64,000 nucleotides of DNA from Akkermansia muciniphila (GTDB lineage Bacteria > Verrucomicrobiota > Verrucomicrobiia > Verrucomicrobiales > Akkermansiaceae). Made by a program: the position numbers and the translations under genes. This document shows, piece by piece, positions 18,256-26,947 of the stretch. Position 1 is the first letter of the stretch; the number at the start of each line of letters is the position of its first letter. Where the stretch lies: NCBI GenBank assembly GCA_947624785.1, contig CANQLV010000004.1:62001-126000 (forward strand). The letters run 5' to 3'. The notes under the pieces are model-generated. The model did no database searches and was not told the origin of the DNA. It saw only the letters and a program-made list of their open reading frames with translations.

Positions 18256-19371
18256 TTAAAAGGAAGAAGGCCCCAACCGTTTCTTGCAGACCCGCAAGCC
18301 GCAGACCTTGACACGGAGCACTCCGTTCTCTTCCTTGCGGTAATAAAGGTATTTGGACAAAGCGGCGGCTTTCCCTATCTGCCGCGCATGCTTTGCCTTC
18401 CTTTCCCGGCGGCAGTCCATGTCCTGAACAGTCAAAACATTCTCCAGCCAGGGAAATTCACTCAACTCATTCAACAAATGTACGCGGGGAAAACGCTCCC
18501 GCAGGGAAAACTCATAAATCCCGGAAATCTTGCCGTAAACATTGTCCATCAGGAAAACCTCCTTGCCCAGAAGAGCTCCGGAAATGCCCAGATGGAGCCT
18601 GTCCGTCAAAATGATGTCAGGCTGGTCCAGCGCCTTCAAAAGCCAGCGGGTATAGGCAAAAGCGTGTTCCACCTCATCAATCACGCGTACGGAATACGCG
18701 GAAAGGTCCGTATTCAAAGGGAGCATCTTCAGCGCTTGAGCATGGCCGGTACTTTCCGGATCGTCCCGCAGGCAGACGGCAAGCTTTCCAGCTCCGGGCA
18801 GCGTCAACAGGGAAGTCTTGACATCCCTTTTCATGCACTTGCCCCACGCCCGTTCCTCCATCTCCAGAAACGGCAGCCTGACGGGCCGCTTCTTCAGCAT
18901 CTCGGGCTCTGCGGCCAGGGCCATGTCATCCGCCAGCAGGAACCGCGCCTTCCCATTCCGTGACACGCAGTAGTCATAACTGGCCCGTTCCCGGCAAAAT
19001 ACGGTAAAACGTTCATCCAGCACATCCACCAGTTCATCACAATCCCTGAAGCTCTGCGGCAGGATCACGCACCTCCGGAGACGCGGATCCGAAAAAAGAC
19101 GCACGTAATGAGGCAACATGCCAAAATAGGGGACAAAACCTCCCCCGCCGCCGTAAACCAGCGTTATTTCCTCCTTTCCCGCAGGGAGTTCCGGGCCGCA
19201 TGAACTGAAATTCAGCCCTTCCCTTTCAAACAGGGCGACCGTGGAAGCGGCAATCAGGGCATCCCCAACATTCCCCTGGTTCATTATGTAATGGAACGGC
19301 CCCAGCTCACGCAGAAGCTCCATCATCGCGTGAACAGGGACAGGGGAACAGGGAATCCGGCTATAATCCAT
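18256..19371 (-). CDS. Polysaccharide pyruvyl transferase family protein
   Basis: This family adds pyruvate ketals to sugars of exopolysaccharides or cell-wall glycans. The 371-aa protein has the Rossmann-like opening MNQGNVGDALIAASTVALF (about residue 30), the VYGGGGGFVPYFG glycine loop (about 74), the CVILPQSF segment and the family signature TDRLHLGISGALLGKEVFLMDN (about 260-280). The C-terminus is basic. It has its own promoter at 19379-19407, so it need not be co-transcribed with the three genes downstream, although they share its strand. Base composition returns to normal here. Confidence 0.85.
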   Translation of the reverse strand: MDYSRIPCSPVPVHAMMELLRELGPFHYIMNQGNVGDALIAASTVALFEREGLNFSSCGPELPAGKEEITLVYGGGGGFVPYFGMLPHYVRLFSDPRLRRCVILPQSFRDCDELVDVLDERFTVFCRERASYDYCVSRNGKARFLLADDMALAAEPEMLKKRPVRLPFLEMEERAWGKCMKRDVKTSLLTLPGAGKLAVCLRDDPESTGHAQALKMLPLNTDLSAYSVRVIDEVEHAFAYTRWLLKALDQPDIILTDRLHLGISGALLGKEVFLMDNVYGKISGIYEFSLRERFPRVHLLNELSEFPWLENVLTVQDMDCRRERKAKHARQIGKAAALSKYLYYRKEENGVLRVKVCGLRVCKKRLGPSSF

Positions 19372-19378
19372 CGCCCTG

Positions 19379-19407
19379 ATTCTACCTTACCGGCCATCAG
19401 GACGCAA
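19379..19407 (-). promoter_or_regulatory. Putative leaderless promoter of the pyruvyl-transferase gene
   Basis: On the minus strand TTGCGT (19402-19407) and TAGAAT (19379-19384) are spaced 17, with 7 bases to the ATG at 19371. The same TTGCGT -35 serves obg and guaB in this window. Confidence 0.55.
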
Positions 19408-19447
19408 CTACATAGGGAAGGGTCGCCTCTCCCGCGTTCCGGCACCC

Positions 19448-21283
19448 CTAGTTGCCTGCCTTGCGGGACTCCCTCACACGGTCATTGGCGTTCAGGATGC
19501 GCTTGCGCAGGCGGATGAAATGGGGAGTGGCTTCCACCAGTTCATCAGGCTCAATATACTCAATGGCGCGCTCCAGGGAAAAGGCGACGGGAGGTGAAAG
19601 CTGGATGCCGTCCCCCTTCGTGGCGGACCGGATGTTGTTCAGGTGCTTTTCCTTGCACGGATTGACCGGCATATCCATCTGGCGCGGGTTTTCACCAACG
19701 ATCTGGCCTTCGTAAATATCTTCCTGCGGCCCCACGAACAGACGGCCGCGTTCTTCCAGCGCCACCAGCGCGAACGGCGTGGAAACGCCCGTTTCCATGG
19801 AAACCAGGGTGCCGGTGGTACGCGTGGTGATATCTCCGGCATAGGGGCCGTAATCCCGGAACAGGTGGGAGAAAATGCCGTGGCCGGACGTCAGGTTGAC
19901 GAGCTCAAACTCAAACCCGATGATGCCGCGGGTGGGAATATAGGCCTGGATGAAGGTGTGGCCCGTGCCCTCCTTGGATATCATGTCTTCCATCTGTCCC
20001 TTGCGGGCGTGCAGAAGCTTCATGACGCCGTTGGCGTGCTCGTCCGGAACTTCCACGTAAATCGTTTCATACGGCTCCGTAAGATGGTCGTTTTCATCCC
20101 TTTTCATGATCACGGTGGGGCGGGAAACGCACAGCTCGTAATTCTCGCGGCGCATGGTTTCCACCAGCACGGCAATCTGCATGGCCCCGCGGGCGGAAAC
20201 GGAGAAAACGCCGGCCTTGTCCGTATCCTCCACCTGGATGGAAATATTCGTCCGCATCTCTCTCATCAGGCGGTCGCGGATCACGCGGGAAGTTACATTC
20301 TTGCCGTCGCGTCCGCCGAAAGGCCCGTTGTTGATGGAAAACTCCATGGAAATGGTGGGCGGGTCAATCGCCACAAACGGGAGGGGTTCCGTATCCGCGG
20401 AACCGCCCAGGGTTTCCCCGATGTTCACGTTTTCAAACCCCGCCACGCCTACGATGTTGCCCGCCACGCCAATGGCGGAATCCGTGGTGCCCAGGCCGGA
20501 ATATTCAAACATGCGGGTCACTTTGCCGGAAATGCAGGAGCCGTCGCTCTGGTGAAGCCACACGGTATCCCCTTTCTTCACGGTGCCGGAGGTAATGCGG
20601 CCGATGGCCACGCGACCCACGTAGTCGTCCCAGTCAATATTGGAAACGAGCATCTTGAACTCCCCTTCCGGATCGGCGTCCTTGGGAGCGGGGATGTGCT
20701 CCACAATCTTGAACAGGAGCGGCGTGCAGTCCACGGGAGGTTCCCCCTCCATGGAATTCATGAAATAGCCGTCGCGGGCGGATCCATACACAAACGGGGC
20801 TTCAAACTGTTCGTCCGTGGCGCCCAGCTCCAGGAAAAGCTCCAGCACCTGGTCATGCACGGCGGCCGGGTCCGCATGGGGGCGGTCGATCTTGTTAATG
20901 ACCACAATGGGCATCAGCCCTTCCTGAAGGGCCTTGCGGAGCACGAAACGCGTCTGTGCCTGCGGGCCTTCAAAAGCGTCCACCACCAGCAGCACGCCGT
21001 CCACCATCTTCATCACGCGCTCCACCTCCCCGCCGAAGTCCGCGTGGCCGGGAGTATCCACGATGTTGATCGTGTAGCCGTTCCAGAGAATGGAAGTATT
21101 CTTGGCCTTGATTGTGATGCCCTTTTCACGTTCCAGGTCCATGGAATCCATGGCGCGTTCCTGCACGGCCTGGTTGGCCCGGTAGGCTCCCCCCGCCTGC
21201 AAAAGTTGGTCGACCAGGGTCGTTTTCCCATGGTCAACGTGAGCGATAATGGCGAGGTTGCGGAACTTGGAAGGGTCTGACAT
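19448..21283 (-). CDS. typA: Ribosome-associated GTPase TypA/BipA
   Basis: TypA is a translational GTPase of the EF-G family acting in ribosome assembly and stress adaptation. The 611-aa protein begins [20 protein letters not shown] (P-loop G1). It has the switch region [15 protein letters not shown] (G2), [15 protein letters not shown] (G3), [10 protein letters not shown] (G4) and the EF-G domain V and C-terminal TypA blocks ([34 protein letters not shown]). A minus-strand TTGACA at 21317-21322 with a weak -10 lies close to the ATG, again leaving little leader. It diverges from ilvE across 204 bases that hold no other feature I can support. Confidence 0.96.
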   Translation of the reverse strand: MSDPSKFRNLAIIAHVDHGKTTLVDQLLQAGGAYRANQAVQERAMDSMDLEREKGITIKAKNTSILWNGYTINIVDTPGHADFGGEVERVMKMVDGVLLVVDAFEGPQAQTRFVLRKALQEGLMPIVVINKIDRPHADPAAVHDQVLELFLELGATDEQFEAPFVYGSARDGYFMNSMEGEPPVDCTPLLFKIVEHIPAPKDADPEGEFKMLVSNIDWDDYVGRVAIGRITSGTVKKGDTVWLHQSDGSCISGKVTRMFEYSGLGTTDSAIGVAGNIVGVAGFENVNIGETLGGSADTEPLPFVAIDPPTISMEFSINNGPFGGRDGKNVTSRVIRDRLMREMRTNISIQVEDTDKAGVFSVSARGAMQIAVLVETMRRENYELCVSRPTVIMKRDENDHLTEPYETIYVEVPDEHANGVMKLLHARKGQMEDMISKEGTGHTFIQAYIPTRGIIGFEFELVNLTSGHGIFSHLFRDYGPYAGDITTRTTGTLVSMETGVSTPFALVALEERGRLFVGPQEDIYEGQIVGENPRQMDMPVNPCKEKHLNNIRSATKGDGIQLSPPVAFSLERAIEYIEPDELVEATPHFIRLRKRILNANDRVRESRKAGN

Positions 21284-21487
21284 TGCGCGCGAGAGCTAAA
21301 AGCACTGGAAAATAAATGTCAAGCCTGCTCCATGAATACCTCCATATATTTTTTAACGCGCGCGTGCGTGCCTCTCCCGTTGCAGGTGACGGAACTTTTA
21401 TCCTCTCCGGTGAATTTATAGCTTTCCCCCCTCTTCAAATGGGGGTATCCTGCTCTGGCATAAATAATTTCTAAATTCTGGACAACG

Positions 21488-22354
21488 ATGAAGATTTGGT
21501 TAGATGGAAAGCTGGTGGAACAGGAGGAGGCCAAGACCTCCGTTTTTGACCACGGTACGCTCTATGGAGACGGCATTTTTGAAGGCATCCGGTTTTACAA
21601 CAAGCGCGTCTTCCGCCTGGAAGACCACATGGACCGCCTGTACAACTGCGCCCATTACCTGCTGCTGGACATTCCCTACACCCGTGAGGAGCTCTCCAAG
21701 GCCGTATGCGACACGGCGGCGGCCTCCGGCCTGGATGACGGCTACATCCGCCTGGTGGTTACCCGCGGTGTCGGCAACCTGGGGCTCAACCCCTTCAACT
21801 GCAAACGCCCCAGCGTCTTCATCATCGCGGATAAAATCTCCCTGTATGATCCCGCCGTGTATGAAAACGGGCTGGCCCTGATCACCAGCTCCGTGCGCCG
21901 CAACCGCCCGGACACCGTCTGCCCGCAGGTCAAATCCCTCAATTACCTCAACAACATCCTGGCCAAGATGGAAGCCGTACGCCAGGGCGTTGCGGAAGCC
22001 CTGATGCTGAACGACCTGGGCAACGTGGCCGAATGCACGGGAGACAACATCTTCATCGTGAAGGACGGAACCGTCTTCACCCCGCCCGTCACGGACGGCT
22101 GCCTGGACGGCATCACGCGCCGCGTGGTGCTGGAAATCTGCCGGGAACTGCAAATCCCGGCGGAGGAAAAAACCATGAACCGCTTTACCATCACCTGTGC
22201 GGATGAATGCTTCCTGACCGGCACTGCCGCGGAATGCGTCCCTGTCACCAGACTGGACGGCTATCAGCTGGGTTCCGGAAAAATAGGCCCTGCTACGGCC
22301 CGCATCCTGGCCCGCTTCCAGGAACTGACCCAGACCACGGGCACCGCCTTCTAA
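21488..22354 (+). CDS. ilvE: Branched-chain amino acid aminotransferase (class IV, IlvE-like)
   Basis: A fold-type IV PLP aminotransferase for the last step of Val, Leu and Ile synthesis. In 288 aa it shows FDHGTLYGDGIFEGIRFY (residues 19-36), the PLP-Lys in CPQVKSLNYLNNILAKMEA (Lys about 147), NVAECTGDNIFIVKDG (about 178), a TPP-TDGCLDGITR block and the phosphate-binding TGTAAECVPV near the C-terminus. D-amino-acid aminotransferase and aminodeoxychorismate lyase are relatives, but the IKSLNYL-type motif and length favour IlvE. A bidirectional-looking terminator follows 25 bases after the stop. Confidence 0.88.
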   Translation: MKIWLDGKLVEQEEAKTSVFDHGTLYGDGIFEGIRFYNKRVFRLEDHMDRLYNCAHYLLLDIPYTREELSKAVCDTAAASGLDDGYIRLVVTRGVGNLGLNPFNCKRPSVFIIADKISLYDPAVYENGLALITSSVRRNRPDTVCPQVKSLNYLNNILAKMEAVRQGVAEALMLNDLGNVAECTGDNIFIVKDGTVFTPPVTDGCLDGITRRVVLEICRELQIPAEEKTMNRFTITCADECFLTGTAAECVPVTRLDGYQLGSGKIGPATARILARFQELTQTTGTAF

Positions 22355-22379
22355 AGCCCGGCATTTCCTTTTTGACAGC

Positions 22380-22416
22380 AAAAACGGCCCCTCCTGCCCC
22401 GGCGGGGGCCGTTTTT
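22380..22416 (+). terminator. Terminator after ilvE
   Basis: Perfect 12-bp stem AAAAACGGCCCC (22380-22391) and GGGGCCGTTTTT (22405-22416). The A- and T-runs at either end let it act in both directions. Confidence 0.85.
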
Positions 22417-22763
22417 CTGCGCTGCAGCATCAAAACCCGAAAGTGGTGCAGCGCCATTTCATGAAATGTTCAGTTTGAAATTCACAGGAGGAGTGAAGCC
22501 GGAACATGAACGGATCAAACGCCTGTTTTACAGTGCGCCCCATCAGTAAACACGGTAAAAGAACACATCACCCCGGCATAAACGGAATGCGCTCACCCGG
22601 GAATAAAGGCCTCCCGGCCTTCATGGCATACTCCACTCCAGAGCGCAGCGAAAGGACTCTTTAAAAAGCCGTCTCCGCCTTCCCCCACGCACAAGGGCAA
22701 AACCGGACACGTTCCGCTTCTGCCCCCCATACCGGAACCGTTCCAGCCAGAAAAAAGGCGGGA
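22417..22763. other. Intergenic stretch with no recognised feature
   Basis: About 350 bases between the ilvE terminator and the GH16 stop. I find no convincing open frame, tRNA, repeat or promoter in it. Short frames on the minus strand are composed of Arg/Ser/Pro-rich shadow peptide. Confidence 0.4.
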
Positions 22764-23681
22764 TTACTTCTTCTTCGGCAACCCGGTTTCCGGATCAAAC
22801 TGCTTGGCCTGCTGGGCGTGCTCCTTCGTCTGGTAGAACCGGACGTAATCAATCAGGAACTTCACGGGATAACCCTGGCCATCCCTGGGAGCCTTCTCGC
22901 ACCAGTTGCCGCCCACGGCGGAATTGAGAATGAGGTAAAACGGCGTACGGAACGGATTGCCCGCCTCATTGGCATAATTGGTGGTATTCAGATCAATGGA
23001 TTTCACCAGCTTGTCATCCACCATCAGCTTGATGGAATCCTTGTCCCACTCCATGACATACGTATGAAAATCATCAGAGAGATTGTCAATCTTCACCGTG
23101 CCTCCCCGGGAAGCATCCTTTCTGGACACGCCGTCCGGGCTCAAATGAAAGGTGGAATAAACCACATCCGGCTGCTGGGAAATATTCTCCAGCATATCAA
23201 TCTCCCCGTTGACGGGCCAGCCCCACTTGTTCTTGCCAAGCAGCCAGATGGCCGGCCAGATGCCCTTGGTTCTGGGGACCTTGGCCCGAACTTCCAGTCT
23301 GCCGAACATGAAATTCTTCGTCTTGATCGTCGTCACGGAACCGGACGTATAGGGCATGAATTTGGTATTCTTAATCCAGTCTGACGGGCTCTTCTTGTAA
23401 TTGATATTGGCGAACTTCTCAAAATGGGTCTCCAGGACCAGGCAGCCGTCCTCCAGCCTCATGTTCCTGGGCCGTGCTGTATAAGTCTGCTGGGACCCCT
23501 GATTGCGTATCACGCCCAGCTCCGGCTTCCACTTCTTGGCGTCTATCTTGGACCCGTTGAACTCGTCACCCCAAACATAAACCCATCCGCCGGGAAGGGT
23601 CTTCGGAGGCTTGGCGTCTTCTCCCTTTACGGACATGCACAGGCATGCGGTCAACAACACGGCAAACAGGCTCTTCTTCAT
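22764..23681 (-). CDS. Secreted GH16 glycoside hydrolase
   Basis: GH16 enzymes are endo-acting beta-glycanases; gut Akkermansia members of this family are known as mucin O-glycan endo-enzymes, others as laminarinases. From ATG 23681 the 305-aa protein has a signal peptide (MKKSLFAVLLTACLCMSVKG), then WGDEFNG, the SGSVTTIKTKNFMFGRLEVRAK strand region, IWPAIWLLG and the catalytic loop GEIDMLEN with both Glu residues (nucleophile and acid/base, about 160-166). It ends with the FLIDYVRFYQ strand. The C-terminal tail is basic and Lys-rich. The frame also opens at a TTG at 23690. The fold matches single-domain enzymes without a carbohydrate-binding module. Confidence 0.92.
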   Translation of the reverse strand: MKKSLFAVLLTACLCMSVKGEDAKPPKTLPGGWVYVWGDEFNGSKIDAKKWKPELGVIRNQGSQQTYTARPRNMRLEDGCLVLETHFEKFANINYKKSPSDWIKNTKFMPYTSGSVTTIKTKNFMFGRLEVRAKVPRTKGIWPAIWLLGKNKWGWPVNGEIDMLENISQQPDVVYSTFHLSPDGVSRKDASRGGTVKIDNLSDDFHTYVMEWDKDSIKLMVDDKLVKSIDLNTTNYANEAGNPFRTPFYLILNSAVGGNWCEKAPRDGQGYPVKFLIDYVRFYQTKEHAQQAKQFDPETGLPKKK

Positions 23682-23691
23682 ACGGACCAAT

Positions 23692-23719
23692 ACTGTACTT
23701 GGAACCGCAGCCTTTCAAA
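23692..23719 (-). promoter_or_regulatory. Putative promoter of the GH16 gene
   Basis: Minus strand TTTGAA (23714-23719) and TACAGT (23692-23697) are spaced 16, with 10 bases to the ATG at 23681. The predicted leader is only a few bases and has no Shine-Dalgarno sequence. Confidence 0.4.
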
Positions 23720-23827
23720 CAAAATACGTCCGGACGGGCGCCTTTTCCCTCCCTTCCCCCGCAGGATGGCGGAAATACCCTGTAAAATGGATAGAAACCC
23801 ACTTCCGCCGCATGCTATGGTTACTGC

Positions 23828-24376
23828 ATGAAGACCACTCCTTCACCCCGTGGCCGGGCCCTTCTTCATCAGACCCCCGTGGGGGCCATCGTCATTGTGG
23901 AAAACGGAACGGCCGTCACGCACATTTTCTTCAGCCGCATGGCGCAACCGGAACATGTGGAATGGGAGGAAACGCCCCTGCTGCGCCAAACAGCCAGCCA
24001 ACTGGACGAATACTTTCAAGGTGCCCGCCGCATGTTTGACGTGCCCCTTTCTCCGCAGGGAACGGAATTTGAGCAAACGGTCTGGAAGGCCCTTCAAACC
24101 ATCTCCCATGGGGAAACCAGAAGCTACGGCGATATCGCCCGGCAAATTGGACAACCATCAGCCTGCCGGGCCGTGGGGCATGCCAACAACCAGAACCCCA
24201 TCAGCATCATCATTCCCTGCCACCGGGTCATTGGAGCCAATGGAAAACTGACCGGCTATGCGGGCGGCCTGACCGTCAAGCAATATCTGCTGGAACTGGA
24301 ACAGGGTGCCGTGGCTCCCTTCATGCTGTTCCCGGATGCGGAACGCGCCCGATGGAATACCCCTGCCAGCTCGTGA
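23828..24376 (+). CDS. ogt: Methylated-DNA--[protein]-cysteine S-methyltransferase
   Basis: Ogt removes methyl groups from O6-methylguanine onto its own Cys, a one-shot repair. The 182-aa protein has the N-terminal ribonuclease-like domain and then the DNA-binding domain: GTEFEQTVWKALQTI, GETRSYGDIARQIGQP, RAVGHANNQNPI and the active-site IIPCHRVIG (Cys about 136), followed by GKLTGYAGGLTVKQYLLELE. The ATG lacks a ribosome site. It converges with the FHA gene, with 26 bases between the stops. Confidence 0.95.
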   Translation: MKTTPSPRGRALLHQTPVGAIVIVENGTAVTHIFFSRMAQPEHVEWEETPLLRQTASQLDEYFQGARRMFDVPLSPQGTEFEQTVWKALQTISHGETRSYGDIARQIGQPSACRAVGHANNQNPISIIIPCHRVIGANGKLTGYAGGLTVKQYLLELEQGAVAPFMLFPDAERARWNTPASS

Positions 24377-24402
24377 AAACGGCGGGAAAAGCCTGAACCG
24401 GC

Positions 24403-25002
24403 CTACTGCTGCGCGGCGTCCGCCGCCTGCGGAGGAGCCATGGACTTCAAGGCTGCCTTGGGGGACTCAATGCCGAGCCACTGAAGGGGGAGCAATTCTC
24501 CCGTCACCTTGTAATGCTTGTAGGTCAATCCGGCAAAAACGGCCAGGAAAAACATCAGGACGGCATACAGGGCCATCCACAAATAATTCTTCCGCGCCGT
24601 ACGCGTGGCCTCGTCCGCCAATTGCTGTAAATTCCGCATGGCAGCGGAAGGAGCCGCCTCTTCCTCCCCCGCTGCAGAGGGCTCGGGAATGAGCCCCGGA
24701 GAAGGTTCTTCGGCAAACCGGAGCCTGGCATCTCCCAGGGCAATTTCGTCGCCATCGTAAAGAGAGGCGGCGCCCATGGGCGTGAACCCGTTGATCTTGA
24801 TTCCGTTGGTTGAACCCAGGTCTTCCAGAACATATGCGCCCTCCTTGAACTGAAGCAGGGCGTGTTCCCCGGACACGGACTGAAAAGGCAGCACTATTTC
24901 GCAATGTTCGTCGCGTCCGATGCGGGCGAAATATTCGCCGTTCTTCGGAAGAACGATGGTTTTCTCGGAACCGTCGGGCAGTTGGATGGAAAGGCGAGGC
25001 AT
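24403..25002 (-). CDS. FHA-domain protein with a C-terminal membrane anchor
   Basis: The 199-aa protein has an N-terminal forkhead-associated domain (about residues 15-90): FARIGRDEHCEIVLP, SVSGEHALLQF, YVLEDLGSTNGIKING and LYDGDEIALGDARLRF. These carry the Arg, Ser-His and Asn residues that bind phosphothreonine. An acidic linker follows, then one membrane helix (LWMALYAVLMFFLAVFAGLT, about 138-158) and a short tail. The sensor therefore faces the cytoplasm. No Ser/Thr kinase gene is nearby to name a partner. Confidence 0.88.
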   Translation of the reverse strand: MPRLSIQLPDGSEKTIVLPKNGEYFARIGRDEHCEIVLPFQSVSGEHALLQFKEGAYVLEDLGSTNGIKINGFTPMGAASLYDGDEIALGDARLRFAEEPSPGLIPEPSAAGEEEAAPSAAMRNLQQLADEATRTARKNYLWMALYAVLMFFLAVFAGLTYKHYKVTGELLPLQWLGIESPKAALKSMAPPQAADAAQQ

Positions 25003-25233
25003 GATTCACGGGCATCATGCCATGCCGGCGCTGATTTTCAATCCAAAAGACCGTTTGCCCGGCACGCCTGGAAAAAAAGCGGTCGCATGGACCCCTCTTT
25101 TGAGAAGGAGAATTCCATCACGCGGCTCCATTTTTCCAGACCTTTGACCAGCCGGAGCTTCCGGAAAGACGTTCTTAATAGATAATTCACACACTTTAAA
25201 TCCCCTATATAAAACCTTCCTCCGGATAGGAGA

Positions 25234-25262
25234 TTGACATCCCGGAGCCGCGGCGGCTAACA
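25234..25262 (+). promoter_or_regulatory. Putative leaderless promoter of the DUF805 gene
   Basis: TTGACA (25234-25239) and CTAACA (25257-25262) are spaced 17, with 6 bases to the ATG at 25269. The remainder of the 266-base gap upstream shows no other feature. Confidence 0.5.
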
Positions 25263-25268
25263 TCAGGC

Positions 25269-25733
25269 ATGAACGCCACTCAAGCACCTGTCTTCAAGGG
25301 ATACAACCTGCTGACGGCCGCCAAATCGGTAATTTCCAAATACGCTGTTTTTTCCGGGAGGGCTACCCGTTCGGAATATTGGTACTGGGTACTGGGGCAG
25401 GCTGCCGTCCTGTTCCTGTTGGACATGGCCTTCACCATCTTCACGATCATCCTGTTTGCCTGCCATCATCCGCAGCAAATGTCATCAACTGAAACCTTTA
25501 CCTATGGCCTGGCGGGTGCCGTTCCTCTTCTGCTATGGAGCCTATTTACCCTGGTTCCTTCGCTGGCCGTCACATGCAGGCGCCTGCATGACACCAACAA
25601 AAGCGGAATCATGGTGCTGCTTTATCTGGTTCCGCTGGTAGGGAGCATTATTCTTCTCATTTACTGCTGTGAAGACAGCCAGCGGGGAACGAACCAATAC
25701 GGACCGTCGGAAAAATACCCGGGGCTGCCGTAA
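25269..25733 (+). CDS. DUF805-family inner-membrane protein
   Basis: The 154-aa protein has the typical YhaH/DUF805 layout: a short soluble start with the RATRSEYWYW motif (about residues 36-45), then four membrane segments, with RRLHDTNKSG (about 114-123) between segments 3 and 4 and a final PS.KYP-like tail. The function of the family is unknown. Its stop is 130 bases before obg, which has its own promoter-like boxes. Confidence 0.85.
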   Translation: MNATQAPVFKGYNLLTAAKSVISKYAVFSGRATRSEYWYWVLGQAAVLFLLDMAFTIFTIILFACHHPQQMSSTETFTYGLAGAVPLLLWSLFTLVPSLAVTCRRLHDTNKSGIMVLLYLVPLVGSIILLIYCCEDSQRGTNQYGPSEKYPGLP

Positions 25734-25828
25734 TTCTCCCGGAATTTCCTTTTGCCAAACAGTTTTCCGGTTCACCGGAAAAGTCAGCGGCCCATGCCAT
25801 GGAAAAGCCGTACAGTCCTGCACTTGTC

Positions 25829-25857
25829 TTGCGTTTTGGGGGGAAATGTTTCATATT
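25829..25857 (+). promoter_or_regulatory. Putative leaderless promoter of obg
   Basis: TTGCGT (25829-25834) and CATATT (25852-25857) are spaced 17. Six bases separate the -10 from the ATG at 25864, so transcription should begin at the start codon. Confidence 0.55.
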
Positions 25858-25863
25858 CAGAAC

Positions 25864-26916
25864 ATGTTTGTTGATAACATCCGCATATTTGCCAGGGCAG
25901 GAAAGGGAGGAAACGGGCTGGTCAGCTTCCGCAGGGCCAAATTCGTGCCCAAGGGCGGACCGGACGGAGGAGACGGCGGCGATGGCGGAAGCGTCATTCT
26001 GGAAGTGGACCCGCACACGAATGACCTGCGTTCCTTTTTCTACGACCCCAAATTGATCGCCACGGATGGAGTGGGGGGCCAAAGCACCAAAAAGCATGGC
26101 AAAAACGGCAAATCCGTCATCGGGAAAGTTCCCCCCGGCACCATCATCTACCGCAGCAATGCCTCCTCCATGGCGGAGGCGACCTGGCTGGAACGGGAAG
26201 GCGAAGGCATCGAGCTGGAAAAAATTGCGGACCTGACGGAAATCGGGACCCGGTTCACGCTGTGCCAGGGCGGCATCGGCGGCAAGGGCAACTGGCACTT
26301 CCGCTCTGCAACCAACCAGGCGCCTACGGAAGCCGAGATGGGAACGGAAGGGGAGGAAGGCGTCTTCTTCATGGAACTGCGCCGCATTGCGGAAGCCGGC
26401 CTGGTGGGCTATCCCAACGCGGGCAAGAGCACCCTGCTGGGAGACATCTCGGAAGCCAAGCCCAAAGTCGCCAACTATCCCTTCACCACGCTCCAGCCCA
26501 TCATCGGCGTGGTGGAATTCGACAGCTTCCGCCGCTGCGTTGTGGCGGACATTCCCGGCATCATTGAAGGCGCGCACAACAACCGCGGTCTGGGGCATGA
26601 ATTCCTGCGCCACATCACGCGCTGCAAGGTGCTCGTCTTCGTTCTGGACATGGCCGGCAGCGAAGGCCGCGACCCCATTGAAGACCTTCAGAACCTTCGC
26701 ACGGAGATCAAGCTGTACAGTGAAGACCTGGCCAAACAGCCCTGGTTCGTCGTCGCCAACAAAATGGACCTGGAAGGCGCGGAAGAAAACCTGGCCAACT
26801 TCCGCATGCGTTTCCCGAAGGTGGAGGTCATCCCCATTTCCGCGCTCAACGGGGACGGCATTTCCCGGCTCAAGAGCAAGCTTGACGAACTTGTAGGCTA
26901 TAAATTCGTCCGTTAA
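25864..26916 (+). CDS. obg: GTPase Obg/CgtA
   Basis: Obg is an essential GTPase in 50S ribosome assembly and stress control. From ATG 25864 the protein is 350 aa. It has the glycine-rich Obg domain (FVDNIRIFARAGKGGNGLVSF, GGPDGGDGGDGGSVI, GKNGKSVIGKVPPGT), then the G domain with GYPNAGKSTLL (G1), the switch with YPFTTLQP (G2), ADIPGIIEGAHNNRGLG (G3), NKMDLEGA (G4) and ISALNGDGI (G5). There is no OCT domain. The open frame reaches back to 25669 but those 65 residues overlap the DUF805 gene and are unlike Obg. The nahK-like gene follows by 31 bases. Confidence 0.96.
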   Translation: MFVDNIRIFARAGKGGNGLVSFRRAKFVPKGGPDGGDGGDGGSVILEVDPHTNDLRSFFYDPKLIATDGVGGQSTKKHGKNGKSVIGKVPPGTIIYRSNASSMAEATWLEREGEGIELEKIADLTEIGTRFTLCQGGIGGKGNWHFRSATNQAPTEAEMGTEGEEGVFFMELRRIAEAGLVGYPNAGKSTLLGDISEAKPKVANYPFTTLQPIIGVVEFDSFRRCVVADIPGIIEGAHNNRGLGHEFLRHITRCKVLVFVLDMAGSEGRDPIEDLQNLRTEIKLYSEDLAKQPWFVVANKMDLEGAEENLANFRMRFPKVEVIPISALNGDGISRLKSKLDELVGYKFVR

Positions 26917-26947
26917 AACCATCCGTTCAACCCTTTCTCCCTCCCAC

